Shown here one piece after another: positions 28,533 to 37,266 of a DNA stretch of 64,000 nucleotides (position 1 is the stretch's first letter; every line of letters starts with the position of its first letter). The DNA is taken from positions 82,378 through 146,377 of the forward strand of contig NZ_FNOK01000021.1 in the NCBI RefSeq assembly GCF_900106995.1, read 5' to 3'. The notes beneath the pieces are model-generated. The model did no database searches. It had not been told where the DNA came from and was given only the letters and a program-made list of their open reading frames with translations. The stretch comes from Saccharopolyspora shandongensis. Lineage in GTDB: Bacteria; Actinomycetota; Actinomycetes; Mycobacteriales; Pseudonocardiaceae. A program made the translations under genes and the position numbers.

Positions 28533-29335
28533 GGGACTGGAGGCTCGCCCCGGAACACGACTCGGCGCTGCCGGTTGAGGAGGACGGCTGTCATCGGTGG
28601 CGGCCGTTCACCGGCAATTGCGCCCGCCTCATCGAGCGTGGCCGGCACCTGGCGTTCGCGGTGTCGCCCGGCAACGGGTACTTCTCGGAAGACCGCATCG
28701 TGAGCATGGTCGAGTGGGGCTGCGCGCGGTTCCGCGCGGTGGATCTGGTCACCGCCGATGTGCCGATGGTGGCCTGTACCTACCTCGGCCGGGGCTATGC
28801 GGAGAGGCACGCGCGGCAACGGGCCAAGCGGGACGTGCGGCAGATGGAGAACCGGATCGGCCGTGCCCTCGCCCGCGTCGACCACCACGGCGCGGCCGTG
28901 CGGGTCCGCTACTTCGACCACGCGATCGGCCAACCCGGCTATGCGCGGGTCCGCGCTGAGATCGCCCGGGCGCGGCGGGACGACCCCGCGTTCGCGGCCA
29001 CCTGCCGCCGGATGGTGCTCGACGTGCTCACCGCCCGCATGCCCGACGGCTGGCAACCTGACCCGGCGCAGCTGGCGGCCGGCGCGGAGTACCTGGACAT
29101 GGAGCTGCCCTGGTTCGCCGACACCCCGGGCGTGCTGGGCGTGGCCGAGTCGGTCATGGTCTACCGGGTGGTGCCCGCCTTCGCCCCGTATCTCTACCCG
29201 AGCGGCGGCGTCAGCCCCGACCACCAAGGGTTCATGCTCCTGGAGGCCCTGGACGCGCTGGAGGGCGCCGACGGCGGCCCGGGCGGGGCCGCGATGGCCC
29301 AACCCCGCGCGGCCGGGGCGGTCAGCGGTGCGTAG
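28529..29335 (+). CDS. Cyclodipeptide synthase (AlbC-type, NYQ-like)
   Basis: A 268-residue protein with the pattern of cyclodipeptide synthases. These use two aminoacyl-tRNAs to make cyclic dipeptides. The nucleophilic serine is Ser46 in AVSPGNGYFS (AlbC Ser37), with the adjacent Asn49 that marks the NYQ subfamily. Tyr188 and Glu192 in AEYLDMELPWFAD match AlbC Tyr178/Glu182, and Tyr212 in ESVMVYRV matches Tyr202 at identical spacing. The basic helix AERHARQRAKRDVRQMENRI fits the tRNA-binding helix. Its start overlaps the secreted-protein gene by 4 bp. A tailoring FAD enzyme follows only as a stub. The amino acids used cannot be read by eye. Confidence 0.87.
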   Translation: MRDWRLAPEHDSALPVEEDGCHRWRPFTGNCARLIERGRHLAFAVSPGNGYFSEDRIVSMVEWGCARFRAVDLVTADVPMVACTYLGRGYAERHARQRAKRDVRQMENRIGRALARVDHHGAAVRVRYFDHAIGQPGYARVRAEIARARRDDPAFAATCRRMVLDVLTARMPDGWQPDPAQLAAGAEYLDMELPWFADTPGVLGVAESVMVYRVVPAFAPYLYPSGGVSPDHQGFMLLEALDALEGADGGPGGAAMAQPRAAGAVSGA

Positions 29336-29379
29336 ACGCGGTGCGCCCGCCGGTCGGGGCGCTGGATCGAGGAGGCCTG

Positions 29380-29574
29380 ATGGGCGCGAGGCACGACCAC
29401 GCCGTCGTGATCGGGGCGGGCATCGCCGGCCTGCTGGCGGCCCCCCAGGCGCCCGCTGCGACGCGCAAACCACCGGTCCGATCCGACCTGGCGAGCAGGT
29501 CGGCAGTGGCCTCGAACCCGGTACCGCTCGAAAAGTCATCGCTGCACGTCAAGCCGCGTACCGGTACTCGTTGA
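29380..29574 (+). pseudogene. FAD-dependent oxidoreductase stub after the CDPS
   Basis: A good GAGGAGG site and ATG at 29380 open a typical FAD monooxygenase N-terminus (HDHAVVIGAGIAGLLAA), 44 bp after the CDPS. After about 21 residues the homology stops, and the frame runs through unrelated DNA into an IS scar, ending at residue 64. The full enzyme should exceed 400 residues. It was probably a cyclodipeptide-tailoring oxidase lost through transposition. Confidence 0.75.
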
Positions 29575-29628
29575 TGAGTCCATTGAGGACCCGGGCCTGA
29601 CCAGGCGCCACGACTTTTCGAGCGGTAC
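29521..29628 (-). mobile_element. Internally deleted insertion sequence scar
   Basis: A perfect 17-bp terminal inverted repeat (gtaccgctcgaaaagtc at 29521-29537; its complement at 29612-29628) brackets 74 bp. Minus-strand translation of the interior reads RVLNGLINEYRYAA then stop, a typical C-terminus of actinobacterial transposases. So both ends and the 3' tip of the transposase gene survive while the rest is deleted, giving a MITE-like relic. It could still be moved in trans by a full-length relative. Confidence 0.8.
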
Positions 29629-29650
29629 AGGGGTATCTGCCGGCTGACGG

Positions 29651-30436
29651 TCAGCGTGGTGCTCTGCGTCGGGCGAGGGAGCTGACCGTGGCCGAGTTGT
29701 GGACGGTGAAGGAGACGGTTCCGGGGAGGAAACGGTCCTCCGACCACAGCAGGGGTGTGCCGGTGGGGTCGGTGGCCCGGCGGACTTCGCGGAGAAGGCC
29801 GGCGCCCTCGGCGCAGCCCAGCAGGCGGGCGTCGGTCTCATCGGCAGCGACGATGTCGATGGTGTGCTCACTGTCGGCGAAGACGACGCCGGACGCATCG
29901 AGGGCGCCGGTGTGCGAGAGCGAATCCGGCGCCAGGGTTTCGATGACCTCACCGACCCGTACCGGGTAGACGGTGCGTTCAAGCATGACCGGAACGCGTC
30001 CGAGGAACCTGAGACGGAGCACTTCGGTGATGTCGTTCCCCGGATCGAGCTGCAGGCGCTCTCCCTCAACCGCAGTCGCCGCGCGAACGCGAGCATGGAT
30101 GGTCCGGGCGCTGGGTTCCTCGCCCAGGGAGCGTGCCCAGTTGGTGAAACTCAGCAGTTCATGGAAGCTCTGGGTACGCGCGGTCCCCAGGATCACCCGC
30201 CGGGTTCCCCTGCGGGAGGTGACCAGCCCATTCGCTCGAAGCAGCGCCAGGGCATTGCGAACGGTGCCGCGGGAGACCCCGTACTGCTCCGCGAGACTCT
30301 CCTCGCTGGGCAGGCGCCCGTCGTTGCCGAACTTTCCTGCCTCAATCGCGCGACGCATGTCGGCTGCCAACTTTTGATACCGAACGGCACCTGCCTCGCT
30401 CCGCTTGCCGTTCCCTTCGGCTGTTTCGCTGACCAT
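29651..30436 (-). CDS. GntR-family regulator with UTRA domain (HutC subfamily)
   Basis: A 261-residue regulator. The N-terminal GntR winged helix spans residues 18-85 (RYQKLAADMRRAIEAGKF, then LAEQYGVSRGTVRNALALL), and a UTRA effector domain spans about 105-245. The ATG at 30436 is chosen; the upstream extension is not GntR-like. It is divergent from the phosphonate/organophosphate-type import operon across 164 bp and is probably its effector-relieved repressor. Confidence 0.88.
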   Translation of the reverse strand: MVSETAEGNGKRSEAGAVRYQKLAADMRRAIEAGKFGNDGRLPSEESLAEQYGVSRGTVRNALALLRANGLVTSRRGTRRVILGTARTQSFHELLSFTNWARSLGEEPSARTIHARVRAATAVEGERLQLDPGNDITEVLRLRFLGRVPVMLERTVYPVRVGEVIETLAPDSLSHTGALDASGVVFADSEHTIDIVAADETDARLLGCAEGAGLLREVRRATDPTGTPLLWSEDRFLPGTVSFTVHNSATVSSLARRRAPR

Positions 30437-30571
30437 CCGCCCAAGGTACCCCGTTGTGTCTCTTTGCCTTGCGGATGCACGTTTTTCCATCGACTGCCCG
30501 CCGACAGTTCCTCCTCTCGCACCCATCCGTTCACCGGCATGACACCCGGCCCGGCGACAGTGGGAGCTGCA

Positions 30572-30587
30572 ACTTGTATAGCCAACT
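30572..30587. promoter_or_regulatory. Candidate GntR/HutC operator
   Basis: acttgtatagccaact lies 13 bp upstream of the binding-protein start. Its left half (CTTGTATA) fits the known HutC-subfamily half-site, while the right half is degenerate. Occupancy here would overlap the ribosome binding region. Assignment rests on position and half-site resemblance. Confidence 0.4.
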
Positions 30588-30600
30588 TTGGGAGACTTGG

Positions 30601-31752
30601 ATGAAGGCGACCCTCCGCCGCGTCAGCGCCATCGGTGCCGCGGCCCTGCTGCTGTCCGGGCTGGCTGCGTGTTCGTCCGGGAATGGCGCCTCGGATTCAA
30701 TGGATGGCGCCACTAACTGGCGCACCGTGACTTCGGTCGAAGAAGGCGGCGGCATGGATGCCCTGATCGCCGCTGCGAAGAAGGAAGGGAAGCTGAACGC
30801 CATCGCGCTTCCGAAGGACTGGGCCAACTACGGCGAGGTCATCTCCACCTTCGAGAAGAAGTACGGCGTCAAGGTCGAGGTCGAGAACCCGGATGCCTCC
30901 AGTCAGGACGAGATCACCGCGGTGTCTTCCCGCAAGGGCCAGGAACGCTCGCCGGACGTCATCGACGTCGGGCACGATTTCGACGTCGCTGCTGCGAAAC
31001 AAGGCCTGCTCGCCCCGTACAAGGTGACGTCCTTCGGCAAGATCCCGGACTCGCAGAAGGAGGCCACGGGTCTCTGGTACAACGACATGGGCGGCTATGT
31101 CTCCATCGGCTGCGATGCCGGTCGCGTGGCGAAGTGCCCCACCAAGTTCTCGGAGCTCCTGGACCCGCAGTACAAGGGCAAGATCGCGCTCACGGGCAAC
31201 CCGGTGGAGTCCGCTTCCGCTTTCGGTGCCGTGTTCGCCGCCGCTCTCGCGAACGGCGGGTCCTTCGACAACATCAAGCCCGGCATCGACTTCTTCGCGA
31301 AGCTGAAGCAGGTCGGCAACTTCAACCCTGTCGAGGCGACACCCGCGACGATGGAAAAGGGCGAGACGCCCATCGCCGTCGTCTGGGACTACCGCAACGC
31401 GGCTTACTCCGATGAGCTGAAGGCCAAGGGGATCGAGTGGAAGGTCGCCATCCCCGAAGACGGAGTTTTCGCGCAGTACTACTCCCAGGCGATCGTCAAG
31501 TGGGCGCCGCACCCGGCCGCCGCTCGCCTGTGGCAGGAATTCCTGTACAGCACCGAGGGGCAGAATCTCTGGCTGAAGGGCTACGCCCGCCCCGTGCTGC
31601 TGCCCGTCATGGTCGCCGACGGCACGGTGGACAAGAGCTCGCTCGACCGCCTGCCTCAGGTCAATGAGGACAAGGTTTCCTTCCCGACGGAGGCTCAGGG
31701 CCAGGCGGCCAAGACCGCAGTGTCCAATGACTGGGCGAAGGCCGTCTCCTGA
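30601..31752 (+). CDS. ABC transporter substrate-binding lipoprotein (phosphonate/organophosphate type)
   Basis: A 383-residue extracellular solute-binding protein with a lipoprotein signal (lipobox LAAC, Cys near residue 24). The mature fold is of the iron/2-aminoethylphosphonate-binding class (AIALPKDWANYGEVISTFEK, then DVIDVGHDFDV). The ATG at 30601 has a ggag site 6 bp upstream. It starts a six-gene operon in which every junction overlaps. Downstream permeases, ATPase and two phosphatase-type enzymes suggest import of a phosphorus-containing organic compound. The specificity is inferred from neighbours. Confidence 0.85.
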   Translation: MKATLRRVSAIGAAALLLSGLAACSSGNGASDSMDGATNWRTVTSVEEGGGMDALIAAAKKEGKLNAIALPKDWANYGEVISTFEKKYGVKVEVENPDASSQDEITAVSSRKGQERSPDVIDVGHDFDVAAAKQGLLAPYKVTSFGKIPDSQKEATGLWYNDMGGYVSIGCDAGRVAKCPTKFSELLDPQYKGKIALTGNPVESASAFGAVFAAALANGGSFDNIKPGIDFFAKLKQVGNFNPVEATPATMEKGETPIAVVWDYRNAAYSDELKAKGIEWKVAIPEDGVFAQYYSQAIVKWAPHPAAARLWQEFLYSTEGQNLWLKGYARPVLLPVMVADGTVDKSSLDRLPQVNEDKVSFPTEAQGQAAKTAVSNDWAKAVS

Positions 31753-32675
31753 TGACGACTGCCACACCCACCGTCATCGCCGATGCGCCCAGCGTGTCGG
31801 GGCGCCAGGAGCCCCAGGCGCCCCGGCGCCGAGGCCGCAGGCCTGCCACCGGCTGGCTCGGCGTCGCCCCTCTGATGGCCTTCGCCGTGATCGTGCTCGG
31901 CCTGCCTGTGGCGGCCATGGCCGTCGGCTCAGTCACCATCACGACCGACACCGGCGCCACCGAGTTCACCGGAGCCAACTTCGCCGCCTCCTTCGACGGT
32001 CCGTATCTGGAGAGCCTGCTGGGAAGCGTCAAGCTCTCCGCGCTCTCCGCCTTCATCGCGACCGTCGTCAGCCTGCCGATCGCCTATGCCATCGTCACCT
32101 CGCGTTTCCGTGGGTTGCGTGAAGCGGTGCTCTCGGCTTCCGGCGTGATCGCGAACTTCGGCGGCGTACCCCTCGCCTTCGCCTTCGTCGCCACCCTGGG
32201 CAATGCCGGCGTCCTCACCGGATACTTCGGTCTCGCGGACAAAGGCTGGAGCCTGTACTCCTTCTGGGGACTGGCGATCGTCTACCTGTACTTCCTCATC
32301 CCGCTCATGGTGCTCACCTTGACGCCGGCACTGGACGGCCTCAAACCCCAATGGCGGGAGGCCGCGCAGAACAACCGCGCCACCGGCTTCCAGTACTGGC
32401 GGCATGTGGCCTTCCCCATCCTGTTCCCGACGCTGCTCAGCGGCTTCGTTCTGCTGTTCGGCAGCGCCTTCAGCGCCTACGCGACGGCTGCCGCCATGGT
32501 GGGGAGCTCCATCCCCCTGGTGACCGTGAAGATCGCCTCGGCATTGACTGGTGACGTCCTCGTGGGCCAGGGCAATGTCGCCCTCGCGCTCGGCATGAAC
32601 ATGATCATCGTGGCCGGGATCGTCATGGGCATCCAGCTCCTGCTGCAGCGGAGGAGTTCGAAATGGCTGTCCTGA
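31752..32675 (+). CDS. ABC transporter permease (first subunit)
   Basis: A 307-residue inner-membrane permease with about six hydrophobic segments. The cytoplasmic EAA-type loop (LKPQWREAAQNNRATGFQYW, near residues 197-216) docks on the ATPase. The N-terminus has a proline/arginine-rich cytoplasmic tail before TM1 at about residue 38. Its start overlaps the binding-protein stop (TGATG). It pairs with the following permease to form the channel. Confidence 0.88.
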   Translation: MTTATPTVIADAPSVSGRQEPQAPRRRGRRPATGWLGVAPLMAFAVIVLGLPVAAMAVGSVTITTDTGATEFTGANFAASFDGPYLESLLGSVKLSALSAFIATVVSLPIAYAIVTSRFRGLREAVLSASGVIANFGGVPLAFAFVATLGNAGVLTGYFGLADKGWSLYSFWGLAIVYLYFLIPLMVLTLTPALDGLKPQWREAAQNNRATGFQYWRHVAFPILFPTLLSGFVLLFGSAFSAYATAAAMVGSSIPLVTVKIASALTGDVLVGQGNVALALGMNMIIVAGIVMGIQLLLQRRSSKWLS

Positions 32676-33514
32676 CCGGCTCACGCCCGGCACCGACCAA
32701 GAAATCCCGACTCGGCCCCAACGTCGTCCTCACCGCCGCCGGGGTCTACTTCCTGGTCCCCATCCTCTGCGCACTGGCCTTCACCTTCGGGTTCGGCGAC
32801 CCTCGCCAGACGCCCAGCCTGGACGCCTACACCGCGATCTTCACCACCGAAGGGCTCGCTGGAAGCCTCGGCCTGACACTGCTCCTGGCAGCCGCCACGA
32901 TCCTGCTCGTCTTCGGCCTGCTGCTCCCGGCCCTGCTCGCCGTACGCCTTGCCGTCCCCCGCGCGAAAGCCGTGGTCGCAGTCGTCTGCATGCTCCCGCT
33001 CGTCGTCCCGGCGGTGGCTCTCGGTGCCGGAATCACCACGGTCCTGCGCTGGGGAACCGACTGGCTCTATGACACCCCGGGGTTTCCCGTGCTTGCGGCC
33101 CTCCAGCAGCCCGATTTCCCGCTGATCCTGGTGCTTGCCCATACGCTCATGGCCCTGCCGCTGGCCTACGTCACCCTGGAATCCGGACTGAATGCGATCG
33201 ACTTGAAGGTTCTGGTCGAGGCCGCGCGGTCCTGCCGGGCGTCCTGGCCCCGGGCCCTGTTCCTCGTGATCCTCCCGAACCTCCGGGAAGCCTTGCTGAA
33301 CACCGCTTTCCTGACCATCGCCCTGGTCCTCGGGGAATACGCCGTCTCCGCACTGCTCGGTTTCCAGCCCTTCGCCGTCTGGACTGTTGCGATCAGCGGT
33401 GCCCACGCCCAGCTGTCCGTCGCCGTCTCCATGGTCGGCCTGATCGGCACCTGGCTCATCCTCCTCGCGGTAGCGAAGCTCGGCCGCTCCAAAGCGTCCA
33501 AGGAGTCTCATTGA
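32663..33514 (+). CDS. ABC transporter permease (second subunit)
   Basis: A 283-residue permease with about six transmembrane segments. Its EAA loop (LKVLVEAARSCRASWPRALF) is near residue 180. It overlaps the first permease by 13 bp and the ATPase gene by 4 bp. Sequence and order match the heterodimeric membrane unit of phosphonate/iron-type importers. Confidence 0.88.
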   Translation: MAVLTGSRPAPTKKSRLGPNVVLTAAGVYFLVPILCALAFTFGFGDPRQTPSLDAYTAIFTTEGLAGSLGLTLLLAAATILLVFGLLLPALLAVRLAVPRAKAVVAVVCMLPLVVPAVALGAGITTVLRWGTDWLYDTPGFPVLAALQQPDFPLILVLAHTLMALPLAYVTLESGLNAIDLKVLVEAARSCRASWPRALFLVILPNLREALLNTAFLTIALVLGEYAVSALLGFQPFAVWTVAISGAHAQLSVAVSMVGLIGTWLILLAVAKLGRSKASKESH

Positions 33515-34641
33515 CGCCCACCATCGGCTCCCGGCCCCCAGCTGCCACCTGCAGCGCGGGCCTGGAGTTCCGCGAACTGCGCCGGTCCTTCGGCGCCACC
33601 ACGGCCCTCGACGGACTCAGCCTCACGATCAACCCCGGCGAGATGCTCGCCCTCCTCGGCCCTTCCGGCTGCGGGAAAACCACGGCGCTGCGCATGGTCG
33701 CCGGTTTCGAGCGGCCTGACTCCGGCGAGGTCCTGGTGGACGGCCGCGACATCACGGGTCTCCCCGCACACCGCCGTGACGTCGGCATGGTGTTCCAGTC
33801 CTACAGCCTCTTCCCCCACCTCACCGCCGCCGACAACGTCGCTTTCGGAATGCGCATGCAAGGCGTCCCCAGCGCAAAGCGCCGGGCCCGGGCCCACGAA
33901 CTCCTCGAACTCGTCGGACTGCCCACCCAGGCCCGCCGCTACCCACGGCAACTCTCCGGCGGCCAGCAGCAACGGGTGGCCCTCGCCCGTGCCCTCGCCC
34001 TGGAGCCCCGGATGCTGCTGCTGGATGAGCCACTCTCCGCCCTCGACGCGAAGGTTCGGCAGTCCCTGCGCGACGAGATTCGCCGTCTCCAGCTGGACCT
34101 GGGCATCACCACTCTGTTCGTCACCCACGACCAGGAAGAGGCACTGTCCATATCGGACCGCGTGGCCGTCATGCGGGCAGGCAGCCTGGAACATTGCGCC
34201 ACACCGGACGAGCTGTACAACGCACCTGCCACCCCCTTCGTCGCCGAGTTCGTCGGCACCATGAGCCGCCTGCCCGGCCGTCTCAACAGCGACGGCACCC
34301 AGGTGGACGTCCTGGACCTCACCCGCCCTGTCCAGGCACACCTCCCCGCCCGGAGCGGCAGCGCGGCCACCGCGCACGACACCCGCGACATCGACGTCCT
34401 CGTCCGGCCCGAAGCCCTCGCTGTCAGCGCTGCCCCGGGAAGCCGGTCACAAGTCGTGGCCGCGTCCTTCCGGGGAGCGACGACGCGTCTCACGGTGCGC
34501 CTGGACAGTGGCCAGGAAGCCCTCGCCGATGTCCCCACCGCCGTGGCGTCCACCGTTCCGGTCGGTTCGCGTGTCCGGCTCAGCCTCCCGGAACGCCCCG
34601 TCCTGATCGACCAGGCCAGGGAGAAGGAGGCCGCCGCATGA
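33511..34641 (+). CDS. ABC transporter ATP-binding protein
   Basis: A 376-residue importer ATPase with Walker A GPSGCGKTT (near residue 50), signature LSGGQQQR, Walker B LLLDEPLSALD and switch histidine VTHDQEEALS. A C-terminal TOBE-like region spans about 255-370. A TTG start at 33511 is used: an AAGGAG site lies about 6 bp upstream, it overlaps the permease by 4 bp, and no better ATG fits. It energises uptake by the two permeases upstream. Confidence 0.9.
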   Translation: MTPTIGSRPPAATCSAGLEFRELRRSFGATTALDGLSLTINPGEMLALLGPSGCGKTTALRMVAGFERPDSGEVLVDGRDITGLPAHRRDVGMVFQSYSLFPHLTAADNVAFGMRMQGVPSAKRRARAHELLELVGLPTQARRYPRQLSGGQQQRVALARALALEPRMLLLDEPLSALDAKVRQSLRDEIRRLQLDLGITTLFVTHDQEEALSISDRVAVMRAGSLEHCATPDELYNAPATPFVAEFVGTMSRLPGRLNSDGTQVDVLDLTRPVQAHLPARSGSAATAHDTRDIDVLVRPEALAVSAAPGSRSQVVAASFRGATTRLTVRLDSGQEALADVPTAVASTVPVGSRVRLSLPERPVLIDQAREKEAAA

Positions 34642-35369
34642 TGCCGCACCAGGACACCACCGCCCTGCCCGACGGCGCGCAGGCTCGCACGGCACCGGAA
34701 AGCGCCGGAATGGCTCTGCCCGCAGCTGTGCTCTTCGACATGGACGGAACCCTCGTGGACACCGAACGGCTGTGGTGGGACGCCGTCGAGACGGTGGCCC
34801 GCAACCTAGGCAGGACGCTCGGGCCGGAGGACCGGCCTGATGTCGTGGGGCGCCCGTCCCAGCACACGGCCGCGTACCTTGCGTCCACGACGGCCACCCC
34901 GCCGTCCGCCGGCGCACTCGCCACACGGCTCGACGAGACCTTCACAGCCCTCGTGGCCCAGGAGGTCGTGCCCAGGCCAGGAGCCCTGCAGCTCCTCCAC
35001 CTCCTGGCTGGGCAGGGGATCCCAGCAGCCATCGTGTCGGCCTCGCCCCACCGCGTGGTGGAGCTGGTCCGGGAACGGCTCGGCCGTGAGCTGTTCACGC
35101 TCATCGTGGCCTTCGAGGACACCACCGTCTCGAAGCCTGCCCCTGATCCCTACCTGGAGGCCGCGCGCAGGCTGGGAGCCCAGCCTGCCGAGTGCGTGGT
35201 GGTGGAGGACTCGCCCGTTGGCCTCGCCGCAGCGGAGGCAGCCGGCTGCCCCGTCGTAGTCGTACCCTCCACCGTCCCGATCGACGCCGCCCCCGGCCGC
35301 ACGATCATCACTTCCCTCGAAGAGGTCACGCTCCCGCTCCTGGCACAGGCAAGGGGCTCCGAGCGATGA
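34638..35369 (+). CDS. HAD-family phosphatase
   Basis: A 243-residue HAD hydrolase of the beta-phosphoglucomutase-like subgroup. Motif I FDMDGTLVDTE is near residue 35, followed by motif II SAS, motif III lysine in SKPAPDPY and motif IV VVEDSPVG. It probably removes phosphate from the imported compound or its breakdown product. Two ATGs in tandem start at 34638, overlapping the ATPase stop. It is not a typical phosphonoacetaldehyde hydrolase, so the pathway may be organophosphate rather than phosphonate degradation. Confidence 0.85.
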   Translation: MMPHQDTTALPDGAQARTAPESAGMALPAAVLFDMDGTLVDTERLWWDAVETVARNLGRTLGPEDRPDVVGRPSQHTAAYLASTTATPPSAGALATRLDETFTALVAQEVVPRPGALQLLHLLAGQGIPAAIVSASPHRVVELVRERLGRELFTLIVAFEDTTVSKPAPDPYLEAARRLGAQPAECVVVEDSPVGLAAAEAAGCPVVVVPSTVPIDAAPGRTIITSLEEVTLPLLAQARGSER

Positions 35370-36253
35370 CCACCCCGACCACGAAACCGGCGACGACAGT
35401 GCACACTCCCACCCGCCCTACGCCTCCTGCCGCCGGCCGGCCCCGGATCATCCTGCTGGGCATCGACGGGCTCCGCTGGGACCTCGCAGCGGATTCCCCG
35501 GCCGCCCCGGCTTTGCGCGCCATGGCCGCCGAGGGCGAACTTCAGCCCATGGTGATGGAAGCGCCCACCATGTCCGGCCCGGGATGGTCCTCCATCCTCA
35601 CGGGGACGACTCACGCCGAGCACGGGGTGACGGACAATTCCTTCGTGGGGCACCGGCTCTTCAGCCATCCGGACCTGCTCTCCCGAGCCTTCTACCAGGA
35701 CCTTTCGACCAGGACTTTCGCTGCCGCGGGCTGGCCGCCGCTCGTCTCCCCGGAAGGGCTGGGACCGGTCATCCACCAGCGGCTCGAGCAGCAGAAGGCC
35801 GGGCTGCACACCGTTATCTCCCGCGACGGTGAAACCCACGGATTCGTCAGCATCGACGCCGAGATCACCGATTTCACCCTCGCGGCGCTCACGTCCCACC
35901 GCGTTCCCGATGTGGCCTTCGTGTACTTCTGCGATGTGGACGATGCCGGGCACGTCTACGGCGCCCGCAGCGAGCAGTACCAGGCGGCACTGGCCCGGGT
36001 TGACCGGCACATCAGCCGCATCCGCCAGGCCGTGCAGGCCCGGGTGGATGAACACGCCGAGAACTGGCTCCTGGTGGTGGTGGCGGATCACGGACATCTG
36101 GACGAGGGAGGGCACGGCGGGAGCACGCCCGAGGAACGGAACTCCTTCATCCTGCGCTGGCAGGCAGGCGGATCGCTCACCCCCTGGCCCGGGTCGGTCT
36201 CGCCGCACGAACTGCTGGAACTACTGCTGGACGAGAGCTCCCGGGAGCGGTAG
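35366..36253 (+). CDS. Alkaline-phosphatase-superfamily phosphodiesterase/phosphatase
   Basis: A 295-residue member of the nucleotide pyrophosphatase/phosphodiesterase-like branch. Metal and nucleophile motifs are visible: LLGIDGLRWD near residue 33, GPGWSSILTG near 75, CDVDDAGHVYG near 190 and VVADHGHLDEGGHGG near 235. There is no signal peptide, so it acts on imported substrate in the cytoplasm. It overlaps the HAD gene by 4 bp and is the last gene of the operon. Together with the HAD enzyme it suggests sequential cleavage of a phosphodiester or phosphonate and release of phosphate. Confidence 0.85.
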   Translation: MTTPTTKPATTVHTPTRPTPPAAGRPRIILLGIDGLRWDLAADSPAAPALRAMAAEGELQPMVMEAPTMSGPGWSSILTGTTHAEHGVTDNSFVGHRLFSHPDLLSRAFYQDLSTRTFAAAGWPPLVSPEGLGPVIHQRLEQQKAGLHTVISRDGETHGFVSIDAEITDFTLAALTSHRVPDVAFVYFCDVDDAGHVYGARSEQYQAALARVDRHISRIRQAVQARVDEHAENWLLVVVADHGHLDEGGHGGSTPEERNSFILRWQAGGSLTPWPGSVSPHELLELLLDESSRER

Positions 36254-36387
36254 CGCCCAGCATTGCACTCACGCACACGCGAAGACTCCGTTCAAGCCCA
36301 TCCATGCTGGTTTCCTCGGGTGGCGCAGGGTGATACGGCAACATCGTCACGCGTATGACGAACCACGCCCACAGCGCCCGGACCCAT

Positions 36388-36412
36388 TGGTCCGTCCTGA
36401 TAGGACGGACCA
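36388..36412 (+). terminator. Hairpin after the ABC/phosphatase operon
   Basis: A perfect 11-bp stem (tggtccgtcct and its complement) closes on a 3-nt loop, 135 bp after the operon end. No U-tract follows. The rest of the 36254-36636 gap shows no gene I can support. Confidence 0.65.
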
Positions 36413-36636
36413 CGTGCCCGCGAGCGGCAGTGTTCGAATGTCGTCGGCTCGGTATGGGTTCACGGGATACATCTGCAGACCGTCGGGTACATCTCGGGTG
36501 CAGCCGTGCAGCCATCCTTACCTGGTCAGCAAGAGCGAACCTCGTTTGGAAATCTCCGGTACCTGGGGAAACTCGGGGGTAAATGGCCGTCTCAGGCCAT
36601 AGGTGGTCGGCTGCCTAGGCCCGGTCTAGGGAGTGT

Positions 36637-37266
36637 GTGGTGTCTGCGAACAAGTTCACCGAGCGGCTGACCCGCGATAACGCGGCCGTGGTGCTGGTCG
36701 ACCACCAGGTCGGTCTGTACAGCGGTGTGCGTGACATCCCGGTCGGGGAGTTGAAGCACAACGTGGTGGCCCTGGCCAAGGCGGCGCAGGTGCTGGGGCT
36801 GCCGCTGGTGGTGACCACCACCGCGGCAGACAGCATGTGGGGGCCGGTCATTCCCGAGCTCGCCGCGGTGCTCCCGGACGGCTTGGAGGTCATCGACCGC
36901 TCGACCGTCAACGCGTGGGACGACCCGCGGGTCGTCGGGGCAATTCGGGCGACCGGCAGGAAGAAGCTGATCGTCACGGGTATTTCGACCGAGGTGTGCC
37001 TCGCCTTCCCGGCCATCAGTGCCACGGCGGAGGGGTTCGATGCGTATGCGGCGATCGACGCGTCCGGCACGTTCTGGCGGGCTAAGCGTGAGGTGGGCCT
37101 TTTGCGCATGCAGCAGGCTGGGGTGATCCTGGTCGACTACTCGAGTGCCATCGTTGAGATCCTCGCTGACAACGCGGATCCGCTGGCCGCTGATGTCTAC
37201 GCTGCGCTCGACATGCCTTTCGCGGTGCTCGTCGGCCAGATCACCTCGGCGTTGCCCAAGAGCTGA
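36637..37266 (+). CDS. Isochorismatase-family hydrolase
   Basis: A 209-residue cysteine hydrolase of the isochorismatase/YcaC group. The catalytic Asp lies in VVLVDHQVGL near residue 21, a lysine-bearing segment is in TGRKKLIVTG, and the catalytic cysteine lies in STEVCLAF near residue 117. Members hydrolyse amides or vinyl ethers; the substrate here is unknown. Tandem GTG codons at 36637 and 36640 leave the exact start open. It is monocistronic. Confidence 0.86.
   Translation: MVSANKFTERLTRDNAAVVLVDHQVGLYSGVRDIPVGELKHNVVALAKAAQVLGLPLVVTTTAADSMWGPVIPELAAVLPDGLEVIDRSTVNAWDDPRVVGAIRATGRKKLIVTGISTEVCLAFPAISATAEGFDAYAAIDASGTFWRAKREVGLLRMQQAGVILVDYSSAIVEILADNADPLAADVYAALDMPFAVLVGQITSALPKS

Noticed and set aside
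36254..36636. Short plus-strand frames after the phosphatase operon
   Set aside because: They are extensions of out-of-frame sequence through the operon end and a hairpin; no ribosome binding site or recognisable motif.
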